A stretch of DNA of 64,000 nt, taken from positions 324,341 through 388,340 of the forward strand of contig NW_025944985.1 of NCBI RefSeq assembly GCF_000764305.2, in the 5' to 3' direction. Shown here one piece after another: positions 59,173-64,000 of the stretch. Under the pieces are notes generated by a model, which was given only the letters and a program-made list of their open reading frames with translations, searched no databases and had not been told where the DNA came from. The DNA comes from Hyalella azteca. Its lineage: Eukaryota > Arthropoda > Malacostraca > Amphipoda > Hyalellidae. The translations under genes and the position numbers were made by a program. How positions within the stretch are numbered: position 1 is the stretch's first letter; every line of letters begins with the position of its first letter.

Positions 59173-62050
59173 CGGTGGAAAGATTCTTTTCTGTCGTTAG
59201 TGTGGACAAAATTCTAATCATATTAATATTGATTGCTTTTGGGATTGTGAGTAAACACTCTTAGCCCAAACGGAATAGTTTTGCTTGCGGTTGGTACAGC
59301 TATCCTTCATAAATTTATAGGCAGCTATTATAAGCTTATTAACAGAAATTTATGAATATCTCAATAATTTTATTCCCAATAGAACTAGAAAATGTCAACT
59401 ATACTCAACATGAAATAATTCGTTCTCCTACTTTTGTTTTTATTTTTAGATGCATCGCTAAAATGATACTGGATTAGAAAAATCAAATTCGTCAAGAGAT
59501 TTGACTGAATTTCATACAGCAAAAATAAGCAAAAAAAAATAAAATAAAATAAGCAAAATAAGCAAAATAAGTCAAAGCAATTACAGTAAGTAATTTATTT
59601 ATAATCTCTGTTTCTTCCCACGAGGGACGTTTACTCTGTAAATAATCATTCGTGTATCATATCCTCGGCGTTCGATAGAAAATATTTGACTAATTCCAGC
59701 TAGTATGAATAAGATATTCAGAACTGCTGACTATTAGTCATTGACTGAGGCTTAACACTCAAGAGTTTTCTCTACAGAATTAAGTGAAGCATTCAGGTAA
59801 AATACAAAAGTAGTTAGGTTTAATGCCCTTAGAGACATGGATCTATTTAATTGAAAGGAAGTATTCAAGTACTTTTTCGCTCCATTTCAGCCTATAGGAA
59901 TTTTTGATACCTACATGGCCTGACTTTCGCAATTGAAAAGACATGCAAAACAAAAGTAGCGCTAACTTGTGAGTAGGTCGAGAAAATGATATTTTGCACA
60001 TGCGATTGAACATATTTAGCATTTGGTGAAGTACCCAAGTTGTCGTACCCATGTTGCCAGGAGCTCAAATGTAAATGGTGGTCGGCTTGATGAGAGGTTA
60101 GTGAGTACCTATAGGCTATAAGGCAGGAAGAACTCAGAAGAGTCACATAGAAAACTTTATGAAATAAGAACTCTAATCATGACGAATTGTACATAGATAT
60201 CTGTGTTTACTTTCGCTAAAAGATTTCTTTTCTCATAAGGACATGTAAAAATACTCGTTTGCTTTAGATTTATTAGAATGCAATGTCTGTACTGTTAATT
60301 AAGTTCGTAGGAACGTTCTAGGAGCTCTTCCTCCGATCGATCGTCTCATGTATTTTTTCCGTCTCATTAATCTGTAGATTGTTGACAATCATTACGGCCG
60401 ATCGTCATGATCTTCTGACTTGCTAAATACTATAAAAAATTAATCACCCCAGAAATTATATGGATGGTGACCTTGTCCCCGGGAACTCAGCCTAGCCGTC
60501 ATTAAATACTTAAGTTTACGTAGAGAAGAGTATAGAAGGCCTCATCTACAAACCTCCCCAACACTGCGAAAAGGATCTCGAGCAGTTAAGGTTTTTTTTT
60601 TTGTTTCAAAATTCAAAATGACTTTGGTTCGGAAAAAGTAAAAAGTTTCCTCATAAAATACTATTTTTCTTCCTAGCATTTTGCTACAAGGTTGATGTTT
60701 GAAGGCAGTTTGAAAATCCTACAGAAAACAACTTTTCCGGTCGAAATAAAATAATTGAGATTTTTTGAGGTTTTATAATGATCGGCTTCAATTTAACCTG
60801 GTCAAATTGTTGTTAACGAGTAGGTGTAAATATGATGTGATGTACAAAGAGAAGACAGTCATAATCTCCAAGCTAAGTAATGTTCTAGCGTTAAAAAATA
60901 TATGCGTATTGTTAATTCCCCGAGACGAATAAAAGAATCGTAATCTTCGTACATTTTATTTATCCTCTACTGACCAGCAGTAGGAGAAACTAGAGTTATC
61001 GTTTCTATTCTTACACATCATGCCTACATCTTGAATCTACCTTTCGAGAATATGTCTAAATGTATTGATATATTTTCTAATAAAGCTGAGAAATGTTTAG
61101 CTTGGTTAATGAATAATGCGATTCCAATGAAGTTCTACAGAGATTACAGTGCAAAAATATAATTAATGTGAATGATCCGTGATAAGCATATTCCCGTGAT
61201 GTTAATCATGAATCTTGAGCCTAGAATGAAATGCAGGAGCAAAATAAATAGAGCAAATAGAGCACCTAAATATTTATAACGAGTCCTGTTTTATAAATGC
61301 TAATATGAAAGCGTGCTCCAATTTAACCTTAATACTTGATACGCAAACTTAAATTCATTCCAGTCTTTCGATAAAATATGAGCATTACTGTAATAAGAAA
61401 ATAAAAACCATAAAAGAATAGAACAGAAATTTATCCAACTGTCTTACCACAATACCCCGGCATGAGAAGCACCAACGCTATCATCCGTACATTTATTGAT
61501 AATACTTTGTTCAGTAATCACGAACAGATGGGTAACATTTAAATTTCTTTTATAGGTTCTAAAGATAACTTTCTACATTTCAAAATGAAATCAATAAAGA
61601 TTACTGTGAAAATATTATTTTAAAAATGCACTCGGTGTGATCGGACCGAATAACTTAATGTTTTCCTTGAAATCATTGGGATAAAATGTTATGAAACGTC
61701 CTGTGAATGCTAATTAATCCATTTTATGAAAAAAACTGGATTAACTGAAAAAAAAAACACTGAAAAAAATTCCACATATTCCAATCCTAAACACGACGCT
61801 ACTTAACATTACATAAAACGCATCATGACTATGAAGAAGAGAAAGATCACAGTAGTATGCTTGCAGCGAGCATCTCGTCTAATTAGATCTCTGTGATAAC
61901 ATAAAAACAAATAAAGTTATCTTCCTCAACGACTACAAGTATCCACTGCAAGGTGTATTTCTCATGTCCTTTGAAGCACTGCGCTTTGGATGAGAAATAT
62001 CTAATGAACAACACACGTTAATAAAGAAACGCTCATCAAACTTAAACTTA

Positions 62051-62056
62051 TTTATT
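62051..62056 (-). terminator. Candidate polyadenylation signal of the minus-strand gene
   Basis: TTTATT on the plus strand reads AATAAA on the minus strand. It lies about 400 bp downstream of the TGA and just past the tandem array, so the array would be within the 3' UTR. Confidence 0.4.
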
Positions 62057-62079
62057 TCATGTGTCTTCAAAAAACAAAC

Positions 62080-62512
62080 GCCCGTGGAAGTTAGTAACAT
62101 AGTCATCATGGCACGAGGCAGATCATTTGGAAAGATGCACAAGGAAGTTAACGACATAGTCGTCATATCATGAGGCAAATCATGGGTACGACGCCGCTAG
62201 TGGAAGTTAACAACATAGTCATCATGATATTGGCAGTCATGAGGCAGGTCATGTGGTATGACGCAGCTCGTGGAAGTTAACAACATAGTCATCATAGTAT
62301 TGGCAGTCATGAGGCAGTTCATGTATGATGATGACGCACGTGGAAGTTAACAACATAGCCGTCATGATATTGACAGTCATGAGGCAGATCATGTAGGATG
62401 ACGCCACTCGTGGAAATTAACAACATAGTCATCATAGTATTGGCAGTCCTGAAGCAGATCATGTGGGATGATGACGCACGTGGAAGTTAACAACATAATC
62501 GTCATGGTATTT
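62080..62512 (-). repeat. Tandem array of coding-end copies in the presumed 3' UTR
   Basis: About six degenerate units of roughly 57-68 bp follow the coding copy at the right end. Each keeps a core reading GTGGAAGTTAACAACATAG on the plus strand, which on the minus strand encodes the YVVNFH of the neighbouring exon. The units are separated by a shared spacer containing GGCAGTCATGAGGCAG. They diverge with distance from the exon; the two farthest (62080-62195) are the most decayed. Confidence 0.85.
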
Positions 62513-62657
62513 CTGCACGGACACTGCGAAGGGGTCGGTGGGATGAAAGTAGAAGGCCACGAGACGCCGCGGTGGGACGCTCGAGTGCGCACCGATGCCT
62601 GATCGCGTGCCCACGTCAAGCGTGAACTTCAGCAGCCCTGACTTGCGTCCGTAAAAT
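62459..62657 (-). CDS. Last coding exon of an unrecognised gene
   Basis: On the minus strand an acceptor CAACACCAG|A enters in phase 2 and joins the AG left by the exon at 63330-63536 to make Arg. The exon then reads FYGRKSGLLKFTLDVG, VPPRRLVAFYFHPTDPF, AVSVQKYHDDYVVNFH and ends VRHHPT, TGA at 62459-62461. It is GC-rich against AT-rich flanks. I do not recognise the family. The tail coincides with the first unit of a tandem array that continues downstream. A donor-like GTGCGT sits in the last codons, so an extra exon outside this model is possible. Confidence 0.65.
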
Positions 62658-62839
62658 CTGGTGTTGTGAAAAATATTGAGAGGTATAAAGAAACAGAGAT
62701 ATGCACGAAATTCAAGGAGTAAATTCAATTTTAAGAAAACATGCGTGAATCACGGATCGCAAATAATTAGACTAAATAACGTCTCAAAAAATCAGAAGTT
62801 TAAGTTTAAGCTACTGTATAAAAGTGGGAAACATATTTC

Positions 62840-62910
62840 GCAGTGGCAGAGTGCTTAAAATAACAAGGATTTGATCAGCGAGTTGGAGGTTCGAGTCCCG
62901 TAACTATCTG
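62840..62910 (+). ncRNA. tRNA-like sequence / possible tRNA-derived SINE head
   Basis: TGGCAGAGTGCTTAAA (62844-62859) matches an A box of Ser/Leu-type tRNAs, and GGTTCGAGTCC (62888-62898) is a perfect B box at normal spacing. CGCAG at the start can pair with CTGCG at the end. The T-stem and anticodon arm do not pair properly, so a working tRNA is unlikely. It lies in the intron of the minus-strand gene. Confidence 0.5.
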
Positions 62911-63329
62911 CGAAATTTCTGTTCGAAATTGGCAAAGTGGCCCGGCGGTCAATAATCGGCTACAGGTTAACAAGGCCTAATTAAATCAGACCACACTATA
63001 TTTCCATTATCAATTTTTCAGCGGTCTATGGAGGTTAGGTCCGATATATCTGAAAATTCATTGCTCTTTTTATCAATAATTCTGAGATTTTTCAAGATAA
63101 ATTAGTTTAATATTATAACTCATTTCCGCAATAAGAACCTGCATGATACCCGAGCCAACTTCTGTTACTTGAATAACGCAGCACTGCTTACATCGAGACA
63201 CCATCTAAAGAGTGTGGCATTTTTATTTATTTAATGTTTGTCGATTGAAGATTGTGTCATTTTATCTATTTAATATTTATTACCCACAAGTACACAGCTC
63301 GCTTTAATGGTGATGAGTTCATTTGTCAC

Positions 63330-63536
63330 CTGATGGGCTGGTCAGTGGTTGCCTTGGGTCTTTCAATAACAGAGACGCATTTATCGAGGTAGTTGAAGAG
63401 CGAGAGGTCGAGGTACGGGCTGCAGCTGTGGTTCTGACACGGCACCGGCAGCTGCACCAGGATCCGCTTGTAGGCTTCACGTGCGCTGCCTGACCTGATG
63501 CTCGTCCATGTCGCCTTCTGTCGCTCCAGCATCAAC
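63330..63536 (-). CDS. Internal coding exon of the same unrecognised minus-strand gene
   Basis: Acceptor AATGTTCAG|G and donor ATCAG|GTGACA define a 207-base exon, entering and leaving in phase 2. It reads LMLERQKATWTSIRSGSARE, then AYKRILVQLPVPCQNHSCSP, YLDLSLFNYLDKCVSVIE and ends ATTDQPIR. Three cysteines (CQNHSC and DKC) suggest an extracellular or lumenal domain, but this is inference. It joins the exon at 62459-62657 in frame across a 672-bp intron. The 5' part of the gene lies beyond the right edge of the window. GC content and codon-like composition differ clearly from the flanks. Confidence 0.7.
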
Positions 63537-64000
63537 CTGAACATTCATTTCTCACGCTCAGTAAAGCATTGGGAAAACTAATCCTGAAAACTAGGCATGA
63601 AACAATCGAAATGGATGCATATAAGAAAGAAATGCGTGTATGTATTGAGAAATATTAATGGCCAAAAAATGTAACATTTGAGATAGAAATCACGCTACAT
63701 TGATGCAAGCGAGAAAGAATCATGTAGCTTCCAGATCCTCGGTGCTCGTTTAGGGCCTATAGGGGATATTTCACTTCAAAAAAATCCGAAATTAACTCTA
63801 ACAATGACATTTTTGAATGAGAAAGATTGGTGAGAGGAACATCTTTATGTCCCGTGAAACCATGTGCGGTGCATCACATCTCAAGTGTGAAGGAAAAATA
63901 CAGTGAAGAGAAACCCGTCTTGCGCATTAATAGGGAAAATCTGACACGTCGCAGCAGGGTAGAAATAACGAAAAATTTACATCGTTGATGGCCTGTTTGC
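63537..64000. other. Upstream intron of the minus-strand gene, no further exon seen
   Basis: The minus-strand exon at 63330-63536 has an acceptor at its upstream edge, so this is intron. No further coding exon is visible before the window ends. Confidence 0.5.

Larger units (their letters stand above)
58122..62050. other. Intergenic region between the two convergent genes
   Basis: AT-rich DNA with the 49-bp repeat near 59100 and an A-rich AAGCAAAATAAG tract at 59530-59570. No coding signal. Confidence 0.55.

Noticed and set aside
62840..62910. Functional tRNA gene
   Set aside because: A and B boxes are present, but T-stem and anticodon arm cannot pair properly.

Overview
The window looks like a piece of arthropod nuclear genome, most likely a crustacean. 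It is AT-rich, has long introns with consensus GT/AG splice sites, carries TTAGG-type telomere-like repeats (CCTAA on this strand), and codes for an immunoglobulin-superfamily protein of the arthropod DIP (Dpr-interacting protein)/lachesin type. The exact species cannot be read from the sequence. Nothing prokaryotic (operons, CRISPR, IS elements) is present.

Main gene. The plus strand from 2270 to 58121 holds one gene that can be assembled exon by exon: 10 coding exons and 468 codons before a TAG stop. It encodes a signal peptide, three Ig domains with all six cysteines and all three core tryptophans, a low-complexity linker of about 120 residues and a short hydrophobic C-terminus. Every splice junction keeps the frame. 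Eight of nine introns are phase 1 and intron 2 is phase 0. Introns 1 (24.8 kb) and 4 (20.4 kb) make up most of the window; introns 5 to 9 are 163-523 bp. The family acts at the neuronal cell surface, where DIPs pair with Dpr proteins during synaptic partner matching.

Second gene. The 3' end of an unrecognised gene lies on the minus strand (63536 down to 62459). Two coding exons join in frame and end in TGA. Its presumed 3' UTR is built of about six degraded tandem copies of the end of its own coding sequence. The two genes converge tail to tail.

The rest is non-coding and very rich in minisatellites. At least 18 separate arrays with different units (about 12 to 68 bp) total roughly 7 kb. Many are stop-free in several frames and create long false open frames. 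The most interesting array (54785-55812) is built of tandem copies of the 3' splice site of exon 5. Other elements are a fold-back Tc1/mariner-type transposon with a broken transposase tail (28570-29132), a 227-bp MITE-like element containing a CRE palindrome (32700-32926), a 171-bp inverted repeat with telomere-like repeats at its apex (53960-54130), and a tRNA-like A-box/B-box element (62840-62910).

Assembly quality. There is an N gap at 30397-30992. An intact Tn5 mosaic-end/Nextera mate-pair junction adapter sits at 31182-31219, so the local join there is artificial. It lies inside intron 2 and does not touch a coding exon.
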